Shown: positions 1 to 5,175 of the stretch, in pieces
Layout: every line of letters begins with the position of its first letter
Numbering within the stretch: position 1 is the first letter of the stretch
DNA from: JACKLD01 sp049297695
GTDB lineage: Bacteria > Pseudomonadota > Alphaproteobacteria > UBA2136 > UBA6156
DNA: 15,294 bases
Assembly: GCA_049297695.1 (NCBI GenBank)
Contig: JBAQUT010000047.1
Coordinates: 1-15,294, forward strand
Direction: 5' to 3'
Program-made: the position numbers and the translations under genes
Notes under the pieces: model-generated
Told to the model about the DNA's origin: nothing
The model's database searches: none
The model's input: the letters and a program-made list of their open reading frames with translations, nothing else

Positions 1-1
1 T

Positions 2-148
2 GTGGTGTTGACAACGTTGAAAAAGGTTGATTTTGTAGGGTTTATCCGTTATGCGAGTGTTTACAATGAATTTGCAACGCCTGATGACTTCCAGAAACTG
101 ATTGACAACCCGCATGCCCACCCCACCCATTCCAACCGCAAAACCTGA
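2..148 (+). CDS. nrdR: Transcriptional repressor NrdR, C-terminal fragment (gene enters from the left edge)
   Basis: Frame 2 is open from the window edge to a TGA at 146-148. It encodes the last 48 residues of a protein, including the stretch FVGFIRYASVYNEF. This matches the conserved NrdR C-terminus, where an (I/V)R(Y/F)ASVY motif follows the ATP-cone domain. NrdR is a zinc-finger and ATP-cone repressor of ribonucleotide reductase genes. The zinc finger and most of the ATP-cone lie outside the window. The tail after the motif is rich in His, Pro and Asn and not conserved. nrdR followed by nusB is a familiar proteobacterial arrangement, and here the two reading frames overlap, which fits an operon. 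Confidence 0.85.
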   Translation: MVLTTLKKVDFVGFIRYASVYNEFATPDDFQKLIDNPHAHPTHSNRKT

Positions 149-629
149 ACTTGAACAGACCGATGTGTGGCAGCAGGGCGAAGATGCCTTCCCCAAGCTG
201 CGCGGCAGTTTGACGGGCGATAGCCGCACGGAAGCACGTGTGTGCGCCGTGCAATGCCTGTTTGCCGCCAAGGCCAGCGGGGTGGAGGTGGCCGAAATGG
301 CGGCGGATTTGTTGGACGAAGTAAAAGCCCGTAAGGCGGACAAAGTGTTGTTTGCGGTGGTAACCGCCGAGGCGGGCGAGAGTGCGGCCCGTTACCAAAC
401 CTTGATAAAAGCCAACCTTGTGGATGAATGGCCGTTTGACCGTTTGGACCCTGTTCATATTGCCCTGTTATGGGCTGCTGCCGCCGAGTTGACGGCACGG
501 CCCGAAACCCCTGCCAAGGTGGTGATGAATGAGTTTATTAACATCGCCAAAGGGTTTGCCAGCAAGCCCAGCGAGGTGGGGTTTATCAACGTGGTGTTGG
601 AAAAGATGAGTGTGGCGATACGGGGGTAG
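114..629 (+). CDS. nusB: Transcription antitermination factor NusB
   Basis: The product is 171 residues from the ATG at 114. An in-frame TTG at 102 would add four residues. NusB binds boxA RNA with NusE (ribosomal protein S10) and supports rRNA antitermination. Family features are the R-x-x-A-R-x-x-A-V-Q helix (here SRTEARVCAVQCLFAA, about residues 36-51), a hydrophobic helix ending in LWAAAAEL, and the C-terminal signature KVVMNEFINIAKGF followed by GFINVVLEKM. The first 30 or so residues are Pro-rich and not conserved, so the protein is slightly longer than usual. The start lies 35 bases inside nrdR with no Shine-Dalgarno visible, so translation is probably coupled to nrdR. A later start is possible but would approach the conserved core. 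Confidence 0.92.
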   Translation: MPTPPIPTAKPELEQTDVWQQGEDAFPKLRGSLTGDSRTEARVCAVQCLFAAKASGVEVAEMAADLLDEVKARKADKVLFAVVTAEAGESAARYQTLIKANLVDEWPFDRLDPVHIALLWAAAAELTARPETPAKVVMNEFINIAKGFASKPSEVGFINVVLEKMSVAIRG

Positions 630-666
630 GTGTTGTTCGTTGTTAGGTGGCTCTGATGGCACGTTG

Positions 667-727
667 GGAGATGGCCGCGCTGCGCTCGCCATGACGACCT
701 TTGGTCGTAAGGGGGCTGCGCCCCCTT
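667..727. repeat. Three-hairpin repeat between nusB and the convergent gene
   Basis: Three consecutive stems are visible. GATGGC at 670-675 pairs with GCCAT at 688-692. ACGACC at 694-699 pairs with GGTCGT at 703-708. AAGGGGGC at 709-716 pairs with GCCCCCTT at 720-727. The same order recurs at 7224-7327 and, with different stem bases, at 5023-5120 and 7816-7870. It sits between convergent genes and the last hairpin could help stop transcription, but neither side has a clear U tract. Confidence 0.8.
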
Positions 728-762
728 AACCCGCCCCAGTAAGTGATGTGGAAAAGTATTGC

Positions 763-1386
763 TTATTCGAATTTCAACGCTTTGCCGGCGCGGTAGAAGA
801 GGGGGCCTTCGGAGGTGCTTTGGGCGGCATCCCATTGGACTCGGCCTTCGGATTCTGGCGCGGGTTCTTTCAGTCCGTCAATCAGTTCGTTTACCTCACG
901 GGTGATGTCGGGCTTCACGTTGCTGTACACCACCCAGAGGTAGCAGAGTTCATCCGCCGTGCAAGGGGTGGCATGGTTGGCCGCGTGTTTTTGGATGAGC
1001 AGGTTGCCGTAGCGGGGGTGTACCGCGCTGGTGAACGTGATGTAGGGGCCGAGCCATTTGCCGCGCAGCCTATCCCTATCCGCCACGGCCAGATTATCGA
1101 ACAGGGCGGCGAAGGCGTTTTTTTCAGACGGGTTTTCCAAGGCGTCAAACAGGTCGGTTTTGAGATCGGTGTGGATGGCTTCTACTGCTTTGCCCATTTC
1201 GGAGAGTTCGGATGCGAGCGACTTGGCGCGGGAGCTATCCATGTTGTTGATGATGGTGGCGCCCGCAATGAGCGTGAGTACGCCAAAAACGGCCATGGCG
1301 ATGCGGGCATCGAGGCCGAACAAGGCGCCTTGCTGCGCGTTGTTGGTTGTTGGTTGTAAGTTGTTGGTTGTAAGTGGAATGTACAT
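763..1386 (-). CDS. Pseudopilin-like membrane protein, GALFGLDAR family (paralogue 1)
   Basis: This 207-residue protein belongs to no family I can name with certainty. A short polar leader is followed by QQGALFGLDARIAMAVF and a hydrophobic segment (about residues 22-43), then a soluble domain with KWLGPYI, CTADELCYLW and a C-terminal LFYRAGKAL. This layout of one N-terminal helix, a globular domain and a W-x-GPY motif resembles type II secretion pseudopilins, although the classical leader motif with Glu at +5 is absent. The product of 5597-6199 shares all these motifs. I chose the ATG at 1386 because a TATCCT hexamer ends seven bases upstream; an open frame continues upstream to 1530 but only through palindromic repeats. 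Residues 5-15 are encoded by a tandem repeat. Export and pilus-like assembly are inferences. Confidence 0.6.
   Translation of the reverse strand: MYIPLTTNNLQPTTNNAQQGALFGLDARIAMAVFGVLTLIAGATIINNMDSSRAKSLASELSEMGKAVEAIHTDLKTDLFDALENPSEKNAFAALFDNLAVADRDRLRGKWLGPYITFTSAVHPRYGNLLIQKHAANHATPCTADELCYLWVVYSNVKPDITREVNELIDGLKEPAPESEGRVQWDAAQSTSEGPLFYRAGKALKFE
1340..1374. repeat. Tandem repeat in the 5' coding region of the pseudopilin-like gene
   Basis: The 14-base unit TTGTTGGTTGTAAG occurs twice head to tail (1347-1360 and 1361-1374), with a partial unit TTGTTGG before it. The minus strand encodes a Thr/Asn/Gln/Pro-rich leader. The unit is not a multiple of three, so loss or gain of one copy would shift the frame. 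Confidence 0.8.
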
Positions 1387-1393
1387 GGGAGTA

Positions 1394-1399
1394 AGGATA
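1394..1399 (-). promoter_or_regulatory. -10-like hexamer TATCCT, seven bases before the start at 1386
   Basis: The minus strand reads TATCCT, then seven bases, then ATG. The same hexamer precedes lptF at nearly the same distance. A good -35 is not visible; its expected place is taken by the palindrome at 1415-1439. Confidence 0.4.
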
Positions 1400-1414
1400 T
1401 ACTCTGGACAAGCT

Positions 1415-1439
1415 GGATTCCAGCTTTCGCTGGAATGAC
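1415..1439. repeat. Palindromic repeat, core hairpin, TCCAGC stem
   Basis: GGAT, then the stem TCCAGC, a short loop, GCTGGA and ATGAC. This has the same frame as the other core hairpins in the window (GGAT-stem-loop-stem-ATGAC) with different stem bases. It lies just upstream of the pseudopilin-like gene. Confidence 0.85.
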
Positions 1440-1479
1440 GCAAGAGGGGGTGTGGTGAAAGAGAGGGGGGTTGAGCTCT

Positions 1480-1504
1480 GGATGCCCGCCTGCGCGGGCA
1501 TGAT
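1480..1504. repeat. Palindromic repeat, core hairpin, GCCCGC stem
   Basis: GGAT is followed by GCCCGC, a short loop, GCGGGC and ATGAT. This is the same core sequence as in fabH (3836-3860) and rsmA (7816-7840) apart from the last base. It is the middle one of three core hairpins within 155 bp. Confidence 0.85.
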
Positions 1505-1518
1505 GCCTCGGGTATGGA

Positions 1519-1569
1519 AGTGCTGCGCACTGATTTTGAAACGTGGATCCTCGCCTGCGCGAGGATGAC
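1519..1569. repeat. 51-bp double-hairpin repeat (AACGTGG subfamily), copy 1
   Basis: The hairpin AGTGC-tgc-GCACT (1519-1531) is followed after 13 bases ending in AACGT by the core hairpin GGAT-CCTCGC-GCGAGG-ATGAC (1545-1569). The same architecture and spacing occur at 7790-7840 and 10609-10659 with compensated stem changes. It ends eight bases before the stop codon of the DUF2155 gene. Confidence 0.85.
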
Positions 1570-1576
1570 ACTGGGG

Positions 1577-2212
1577 TTACTCGGTAGTGGGGCGTTCGGG
1601 GAGGGCTTCGGGGTTGTCCATCAGGTTGTGGAGAGGATCTTCGGTGGCGGGGGGATTCGCCTTTTCCACGCCTGGGATGTAGTTGGGGTCGGCTTCGGTG
1701 GGGGCTGCTTCGGAGTCTGGGGCTTCGCTGTCGGTGGGAGCCATAGATTCTTCCACCACTTTGGGAGCGGTGGCGCTGGTGCTGGCTTTGGGTTTGGTGG
1801 TGCCGTCGGGGCGGGTGCAGCCGATGAGGCGGACATCGTAGCGGGGGTTTTCCAGCGTGGCGACATCCGGGTACAGGTTGAACATCCAGCCGCTGTAGAG
1901 AGGTTTGGTGTCGGCGGTTTCCACCACATCCACCCAGGCCACGTCTTGGCCGGGGATGCCTTGGACATCCGCCACGCAGCGGCGGAGGGTGATGGCGACT
2001 GTGCCCGTGCTGGTGGCGCCCGCTTTGAGGGGAATATCTTTCAGGCGGTTGGTGTTTTTATCCAGCAGGCGGAGGGTGGCACCAGAGCCGTCGGCGGCGG
2101 GGGCGGTGGGGCTGGGTTCGCCGCTGAAGTTAAGCCAGTTGGCGGCGTGGGTGGAGGCGGGCAGCAGAAGGCAGGAGGCAGGAAGCAGGGTGAGGAGGAT
2201 GAGGCGGTTCAT
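1577..2212 (-). CDS. DUF2155 family exported protein
   Basis: The product has 211 residues. It begins with a signal peptide (about residues 1-21, ending THA before ANW). The DUF2155 domain follows (about 40-125): ATLRLLDKNTNRLKDIPLKAG, a central TLRRC, and the hallmark LYSGWMF followed by LENPRYDVRLIGC. Two Cys, one in RRC and one in IGC, are placed to form a disulfide. The last 85 or so residues are low-complexity, rich in Pro, Ala, Glu and Thr. DUF2155 proteins are typical of Alphaproteobacteria and predicted periplasmic or envelope-associated; their function is not established to my knowledge. The start overlaps the MerR stop as ATGA (2209-2212), indicating translational coupling and deciding this start. 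Part of the signal peptide is encoded by a 7-base tandem repeat. Confidence 0.85.
   Translation of the reverse strand: MNRLILLTLLPASCLLLPASTHAANWLNFSGEPSPTAPAADGSGATLRLLDKNTNRLKDIPLKAGATSTGTVAITLRRCVADVQGIPGQDVAWVDVVETADTKPLYSGWMFNLYPDVATLENPRYDVRLIGCTRPDGTTKPKASTSATAPKVVEESMAPTDSEAPDSEAAPTEADPNYIPGVEKANPPATEDPLHNLMDNPEALPERPTTE
2170..2190. repeat. Heptanucleotide tandem repeat in the signal peptide of the DUF2155 gene
   Basis: Two exact GGCAGGA units are followed by a third that differs at two positions (AGCAGGG), a period of seven bases. It encodes part of the hydrophobic signal peptide (LLPASCLLLPAS). A change of one unit would shift the frame. Confidence 0.7.
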
Positions 2213-2622
2213 TCTTTGAGACCTTCTACCAACAGATTGCGGATATCTTTGAGAGTTTGGAGGATGGAGGCAGGAGACAGGGCTTGGGATGTGGCGGCTT
2301 GGGCGACTTGGGATTTGGATGATTTTTTGAGATACGTTTGCACGCCTTTGATGGTCATGCCTTGATCGTACAGCAGGGTTTGGATGAGGCGGAGGAGGGC
2401 GATGTCGTCGGCTTTGTAGTAGCGGCGCCCGCCGGATTTTTTCAGCGGTTTGATGTGGGGGAATTTGCTTTCCCAAAACCGCAGCACGTGGGTGGCCACG
2501 CCCATATCCGCCGCAACTTCGGTGATGGTGCGGTAAGCGGCCATGCTTTTGCTTTCGCGCGTTATAATGGGCGCGGGGGCTTTGCGGCGGGCGGCGGTTT
2601 CGGCGGTCGGCAACGTCTCCAT
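2209..2622 (-). CDS. MerR family transcriptional regulator
   Basis: The product has 137 residues. The MerR-type winged helix-turn-helix lies at about residues 29-98: YRTITEVAADMGVATHVLRF, then WESKFPHIKP, GGRRYYKADDIALL, and a following helix ending in MTIKGVQTYLKK. This subtype, found beside ihfA, is common in Alphaproteobacteria. The C-terminal helix is short, with no Cys cluster for metal sensing, so the effector is unknown. AGGAG lies seven bases before the ATG at 2622 and supports that start, although the conserved region begins near Met27. The gene starts 20 bases after the ihfA stop and overlaps the DUF2155 start by four bases. ihfA, merR and DUF2155 therefore look like one transcript. 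Confidence 0.9.
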   Translation of the reverse strand: METLPTAETAARRKAPAPIITRESKSMAAYRTITEVAADMGVATHVLRFWESKFPHIKPLKKSGGRRYYKADDIALLRLIQTLLYDQGMTIKGVQTYLKKSSKSQVAQAATSQALSPASILQTLKDIRNLLVEGLKE

Positions 2623-2642
2623 GAGACTGCTCCTGAGGCGTG

Positions 2643-2954
2643 TTAGGCCTTCTTGCCGTTCATGCGGTCTTTGAGGATGTGGGAGGCGCGGAACACCAGC
2701 ACTTTGCGTGGGGTGATGGGAACCTCGACCCCTGTTTTAGGGTTGCGGCCGATGCGGGCGCGTTTGCTGCGCACGGAAAAGTTGCCGAAGGTGGAGAGTT
2801 TGACGGTTTCGCCGCGTTCCAGCACGTTGCAGATTTCGTCCAGCGTGCTATCTACCAGATCACCAGCGGCTTTGCGGGAGAGGCCCACTTCCGTATAAAC
2901 GGCCTCGGCCAGATCCATGCGGGTGAGAGTGTTGTCTTTGAGTTTGGCGGCCAT
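2643..2954 (-). CDS. ihfA: Integration host factor subunit alpha
   Basis: The product has 103 residues, close to the usual 99-100. IHF alpha pairs with IHF beta to bind and sharply bend DNA. Visible features are TLTRMDLAEAVYTEVGLSRK, the V-K-L-S-x-F-G-N-F core, and the DNA-binding arm RIGRNPKTGVEVPI followed by RKVLVFRAS. The N-P-K-T-G arm with the intercalating Pro is intact. A start at 2975 is open, but AAGGAG lies eight bases before the ATG at 2954, so I chose 2954. It heads the ihfA-merR-DUF2155 group behind its own likely promoter at 3035-3063. Alpha rather than beta or HU is judged from the MerR neighbour and the N-terminal LTR-x-D-L-A-E motif. Confidence 0.93.
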   Translation of the reverse strand: MAAKLKDNTLTRMDLAEAVYTEVGLSRKAAGDLVDSTLDEICNVLERGETVKLSTFGNFSVRSKRARIGRNPKTGVEVPITPRKVLVFRASHILKDRMNGKKA

Positions 2955-3034
2955 GGGGGTTTCTCCTTGTTGCATGAAGGTTGTGGGCTAAGCGTTTGGG
3001 GTTTTGGTGTTATCCACTCGCTAACCGTGGGCGC

Positions 3035-3063
3035 AACTTAGGCGGTTTGGGGGGAGGGGTCAA
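3035..3063 (-). promoter_or_regulatory. Probable sigma-70 promoter for ihfA
   Basis: On the minus strand a TTGACC (-35, 3058-3063) and TAAGTT (-10, 3035-3040) are separated by exactly 17 bp. Transcription would begin near 3028, giving a leader of about 75 bases with an AAGGAG ribosome site. The -10 is only a partial match. Confidence 0.5.
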
Positions 3064-3080
3064 GGGGGAATGAGACGTTG

Positions 3081-3317
3081 TTAACGGGTATTTAATATGT
3101 CAACGCAAACGGGATGGTTACCTACGGCTTGGATGAAGCCTTCTCCGCGCGAGTTGGGGATGGCTATAAGATCGACAGGACCATCAAAAAGCATGGCGCA
3201 GGCAAGAGCATTCTGATAGTCGTTTTTCAAGATATCTTCAGAAGGAAGAGGGCCTAATTGAGGGATAAGGGCGGTGCGGGCGGTAACATAGGATTCGAAT
3301 GAAGTAAAAACTGTCAT
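3081..3317 (-). CDS. Hypothetical 78-residue protein
   Basis: I do not recognise this protein. It is soluble in appearance, with no signal peptide or membrane segment, one Cys near the middle and one near the C-terminus. Support for a real gene is good. An AAAGGA ribosome site lies a few bases before the ATG, and a promoter with TTGCAT and TATTAT separated by 17 bp lies upstream at 3344-3372. The gene is richer in A+T than its neighbours, which could reflect recent acquisition. It sits between fabH and ihfA, where these genes are usually adjacent in Alphaproteobacteria, so it is an insertion into a conserved gene order. Confidence 0.65.
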   Translation of the reverse strand: MTVFTSFESYVTARTALIPQLGPLPSEDILKNDYQNALACAMLFDGPVDLIAIPNSRGEGFIQAVGNHPVCVDILNTR

Positions 3318-3343
3318 GACATTTCCTTTAAATTTGTAGGCTC

Positions 3344-3372
3344 ATAATACAGTTATAAAGAATGATATGCAA
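3344..3372 (-). promoter_or_regulatory. Promoter of the 78-residue hypothetical gene
   Basis: Minus strand: TTGCAT (-35, 3367-3372), 17 bp, TATTAT (-10, 3344-3349). The leader is about 20 bases and contains an AAAGGA ribosome site. The -35 lies directly behind the fabH stop codon. Confidence 0.65.
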
Positions 3373-3375
3373 GAG

Positions 3376-4416
3376 TTACCACCGTATAACCGCACTACCC
3401 CAAGCGAAGCCGGCGCCGAAGGCTTGGAGGAGCACGGTTTGGCCTGTGTGGAGGTGGCCTGTGCCAAGGGCGTGGGCCATGGCCAGCGGGATGCTGGCGG
3501 CGCTGGTGTTGGCGTGGTGGGGCACGGTGAGCACCACCTTGCTCATAGGGAGGCCCATGTGGTGGGCGGCGGCTTCGATGATGCGGGCATTGGCTTGGTG
3601 GGGGATGAGGAGGTCGATATCGTGGATGGAGAGGCCTAACTCGGCCAGCAGGGGGGGCGTTTGGCCCATTTGGCGCACGGCGTGGAGAAACACGCGTTTG
3701 CCATCCATGGTGGTGACGCCCGCCGTTTGGGTGGTGGCCACGCCGCCGGTGCTTTGGAGTGGGGTGGTTTGGGTGCCGTCGGTGCCGAGAGATACACCTA
3801 AAAGGCCACGAGGCAAGGTTTGGGGAATGAACCCTGGATGCCCGCCTGCGCGGGCATGACGCACGGGGGGAGAGGATGTTTCGGAGGTATCTTCGCGGGA
3901 CATGATGACGGCGCCGGCGCCATCGCCGAACAGGATGCAGGTGTTGCGGTCGGACCAATCGAGCACGTGGCTAAAGGTGTCGGCACCAATGATGAGGGCG
4001 TGGGTGCCGTGGCCTTGCATCAGCAGGCCTTTGGCGGTGGCGAGGGCCATCAGGAAGCCACTGCAGGCGCCGTTGATGTCCATCGCCGCGCACGTAGGGC
4101 CAGCGCCTATGGCACCGTGCACCATGGCGGCCACGCTGGGGAAGGTGAGATCCGGCGTGCAGGTGGCCACCACGATAACGCCCAACTGGGTGGGGGAAAT
4201 GCCTGCTTGGGCGAGGGCTTTGAGAGCGGCATCCCGCGCCAAGGTGAAGGTGGTTTCATCGGCCTCGCACACGTAACGTTGTTGGATGCCCGTGCGGGAT
4301 TCGATCCATTCCGGCGAGGTTACAACCCCCTTTTCGGCCAGTTGGGTAGTGAGTTGGGCATTGCTGACGCACGTGCGGGGCAGGGCGGCAGCGGCGGTGA
4401 GGAGGGGGAATTGCAT
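3376..4416 (-). CDS. fabH: 3-oxoacyl-ACP synthase III (FabH) with an in-frame palindromic repeat
   Basis: The product has 346 residues, about 25 more than usual. FabH condenses acetyl-CoA with malonyl-ACP to start type II fatty acid synthesis. The catalytic triad is visible: Cys118 in NGACSGF, His273 in PHQAN and Asn303 in HANTSAASIP. The N-terminal EWIESRTGIQQR, FGDGAGAV and the C-terminal GAGFAWGSAVIRW are also present. Between FGDGAGAV and the SLGTDGT region is an extra segment (about residues 178-205) containing RHARAGGHP, encoded by the palindrome at 3836-3860. It falls where other FabH proteins have a variable surface loop, so activity is probably kept. A TTGACC-17-TATTCT promoter places the transcription start at or beside the ATG, so the mRNA may be leaderless. 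plsX, usually next to fabH, is absent. Confidence 0.95.
   Translation of the reverse strand: MQFPLLTAAAALPRTCVSNAQLTTQLAEKGVVTSPEWIESRTGIQQRYVCEADETTFTLARDAALKALAQAGISPTQLGVIVVATCTPDLTFPSVAAMVHGAIGAGPTCAAMDINGACSGFLMALATAKGLLMQGHGTHALIIGADTFSHVLDWSDRNTCILFGDGAGAVIMSREDTSETSSPPVRHARAGGHPGFIPQTLPRGLLGVSLGTDGTQTTPLQSTGGVATTQTAGVTTMDGKRVFLHAVRQMGQTPPLLAELGLSIHDIDLLIPHQANARIIEAAAHHMGLPMSKVVLTVPHHANTSAASIPLAMAHALGTGHLHTGQTVLLQAFGAGFAWGSAVIRW
3836..3860. repeat. Palindromic repeat inside fabH, core hairpin, GCCCGC stem
   Basis: GGAT, GCCCGC, loop, GCGGGC and ATGAC lie wholly within the fabH reading frame. The minus strand encodes RHARAGGHP (residues 186-194). The core is identical to the copy in rsmA, where it is read in another frame. 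No tail hairpins follow in this copy. Confidence 0.92.
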
Positions 4417-4422
4417 AGAGAG

Positions 4423-4451
4423 AGAATAGAAGGTCAGAGGCTTGAGGTCAA
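4423..4451 (-). promoter_or_regulatory. fabH promoter, leaderless geometry
   Basis: Minus strand: TTGACC (-35, 4446-4451), 17 bp, TATTCT (-10, 4423-4428), then six bases (CTCTCT) and the ATG. A start of transcription seven bases after the -10 falls on the A of ATG. There is no Shine-Dalgarno. The promoter overlaps the 3' end of the upstream small gene. Confidence 0.75.
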
Positions 4452-4643
4452 AGCCATTTTAGACGACTCCACGGGAAAACCGAGGACTTCAGGAAGGGTT
4501 GCCTGACCGGACTGAAGGGCGGCGAGGCGGAGTTCGATATCAGTATCTTGCACGAACTGGGCGATGAGGGTTTGGCGGATGGCTTCCAGTTGCTGCGGGG
4601 TTACGCGGCTGGAGGTGTGGGCGGTGGTGAAGGTGCCGTGCAT
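4434..4643 (-). CDS. Hypothetical 69-residue protein at the usual plsX position
   Basis: I do not recognise this protein. It is soluble in appearance, with a predicted helical middle (PQQLEAIRQTLIAQFVQDTDIELRLAAL by content, about residues 16-43) and no Cys. An AAGGA ribosome site lies eight bases before the ATG. The gene occupies the slot between rpmF and fabH where plsX is normally found, but it is far too short and has no PlsX motif. A rho-independent terminator separates it from rpmF, so it would need read-through or its own promoter. Its 3' end carries the fabH promoter. It could be a genuine small gene or a leftover of rearrangement. Confidence 0.5.
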   Translation of the reverse strand: MHGTFTTAHTSSRVTPQQLEAIRQTLIAQFVQDTDIELRLAALQSGQATLPEVLGFPVESSKMALTSSL

Positions 4644-4664
4644 GGGGGAATTCCTTAAGGCCTT

Positions 4665-4688
4665 AAAAAGCCCGCCAAGGGCGGGCTT
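4665..4688 (-). terminator. Rho-independent terminator behind rpmF
   Basis: On the minus strand a 9-bp perfect stem (AAGCCCGCC with GGCGGGCTT, 3-base loop) ends in a run of five T before AAGG. It lies 16 bases past the rpmF stop. Directly next to it is a 12-bp perfect palindrome, TTAAGGCCTTAA (4655-4666). Confidence 0.85.
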
Positions 4689-4703
4689 GGAAGATTGGGT
4701 GGG

Positions 4704-4913
4704 TTACTCGGCGGCTTCGGCCTTAACTTTGGGGCCTTTGACCATGGCGCCTTTGTACCAGAGGCTGCCGTCGGTTTCTTTCACGATATGGTGACGCAAG
4801 CCCAAGGTGCCCGTTTTGGGGTTGGCTTGGATGGCGCCCACTTGGGCTTCCGCTTGGCGTTGTTGGCGCATGCCTTTGCGGGCAGGGCTGGTTTTGCGCT
4901 TGGGTACGGCCAT
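4704..4913 (-). CDS. rpmF: 50S ribosomal protein bL32
   Basis: The product has 69 residues and starts with the diagnostic MAVPKRKTSPARKGMRQQ. The C-terminal half (LGLRHHIVKETDGSLWYKGAMV) also fits the L32 family. The Cys pairs found in zinc-binding L32 variants are absent, so this is the zinc-independent form. AAGGAG is placed eight bases before the ATG. In Alphaproteobacteria rpmF often follows a DUF177 gene and precedes plsX and fabH; here neither DUF177 nor plsX is beside it. A clear terminator follows, so rpmF is probably transcribed alone. Confidence 0.95.
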   Translation of the reverse strand: MAVPKRKTSPARKGMRQQRQAEAQVGAIQANPKTGTLGLRHHIVKETDGSLWYKGAMVKGPKVKAEAAE

Positions 4914-4947
4914 GGTTGAACTCCTTACGTTGGTAGGTTGATGGGGG

Positions 4948-4976
4948 CATTTAACCTATTTGGAGGGGGTTTGCAA
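4948..4976 (-). promoter_or_regulatory. Possible rpmF promoter
   Basis: Minus strand: TTGCAA (4971-4976) and TAAATG (4948-4953) are 17 bp apart, with a leader of about 30 bases to the AAGGAG ribosome site and start. The -10 is weak; an overlapping TTAAAT at 16 bp is an alternative. Confidence 0.35.
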
Positions 4977-5022
4977 GGGGTATTATCTGGTAAAAGTTGA
5001 GGATGTGAGGGCTTTAAGCCCT

Positions 5023-5120
5023 GGATGCCCGCCTCCTGCTGCGCCGTAGATGGCTTCGCAGGACAGGTTGCGCGGGCATGACGCCTTGCGGCGTAAGGGG
5101 TCTTGCGCCACCTTAACCCC
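5023..5120. repeat. Palindromic repeat with nested loop hairpin and tail, upstream of bamE
   Basis: The outer stem GGAT-GCCCGC pairs with GCGGGC-ATGAC (5023-5082). Its loop holds a second hairpin, TCCTGC (5034-5039) with GCAGGA (5058-5063). A tail hairpin ACGCC-ttgc-GGCGT (5081-5094) follows, then a decayed G-rich/C-rich hairpin up to about 5120. A 13-base palindrome GGGCTTTAAGCCC lies immediately before it (5009-5021). It fills most of the gap between the divergent rpmF and bamE genes. Confidence 0.85.
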
Positions 5121-5140
5121 CTTTTACTCCTTGTTGAACC

Positions 5141-5169
5141 TTGCGCCATGGGAAGACTTGCATTAGGGT
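5141..5169 (+). promoter_or_regulatory. Possible bamE promoter, leaderless geometry
   Basis: TTGCGC (5141-5146), 17 bp, TAGGGT (5164-5169), six bases, ATG at 5176. The -10 matches the consensus at only three positions, but the spacing is the same as at fabH and at 6753. No Shine-Dalgarno is visible. Confidence 0.4.
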
Positions 5170-5175
5170 TTGGGC

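Noticed and set aside
629..763. tRNA or other small structured RNA gene in the hairpin-rich gap
   Set aside because: No cloverleaf, T-loop or CCA end is visible; the stems match the repeat family found elsewhere in the window.
1387..1530. Upstream extension of the pseudopilin-like gene to an ATG at 1530
   Set aside because: The added 48 residues consist mostly of translated palindromic repeats; the ATG at 1386 has a -10 hexamer at the leaderless distance.
1415..1569. CRISPR array suggested by three spaced palindromes
   Set aside because: The repeats differ in stem sequence, spacing is uneven, the family is scattered over the whole window, and there are no cas genes.
2213..2476. Upstream extension of the DUF2155 gene to 2476
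   Set aside because: It overlaps the MerR gene in another frame, and the ATGA overlap with a signal peptide at 2212 is a far better start.
3820..4506. A 228-codon plus-strand open frame opposite fabH
   Set aside because: fabH on the minus strand has all its catalytic motifs; this frame shows only composition-driven sequence and starts next to the palindrome.
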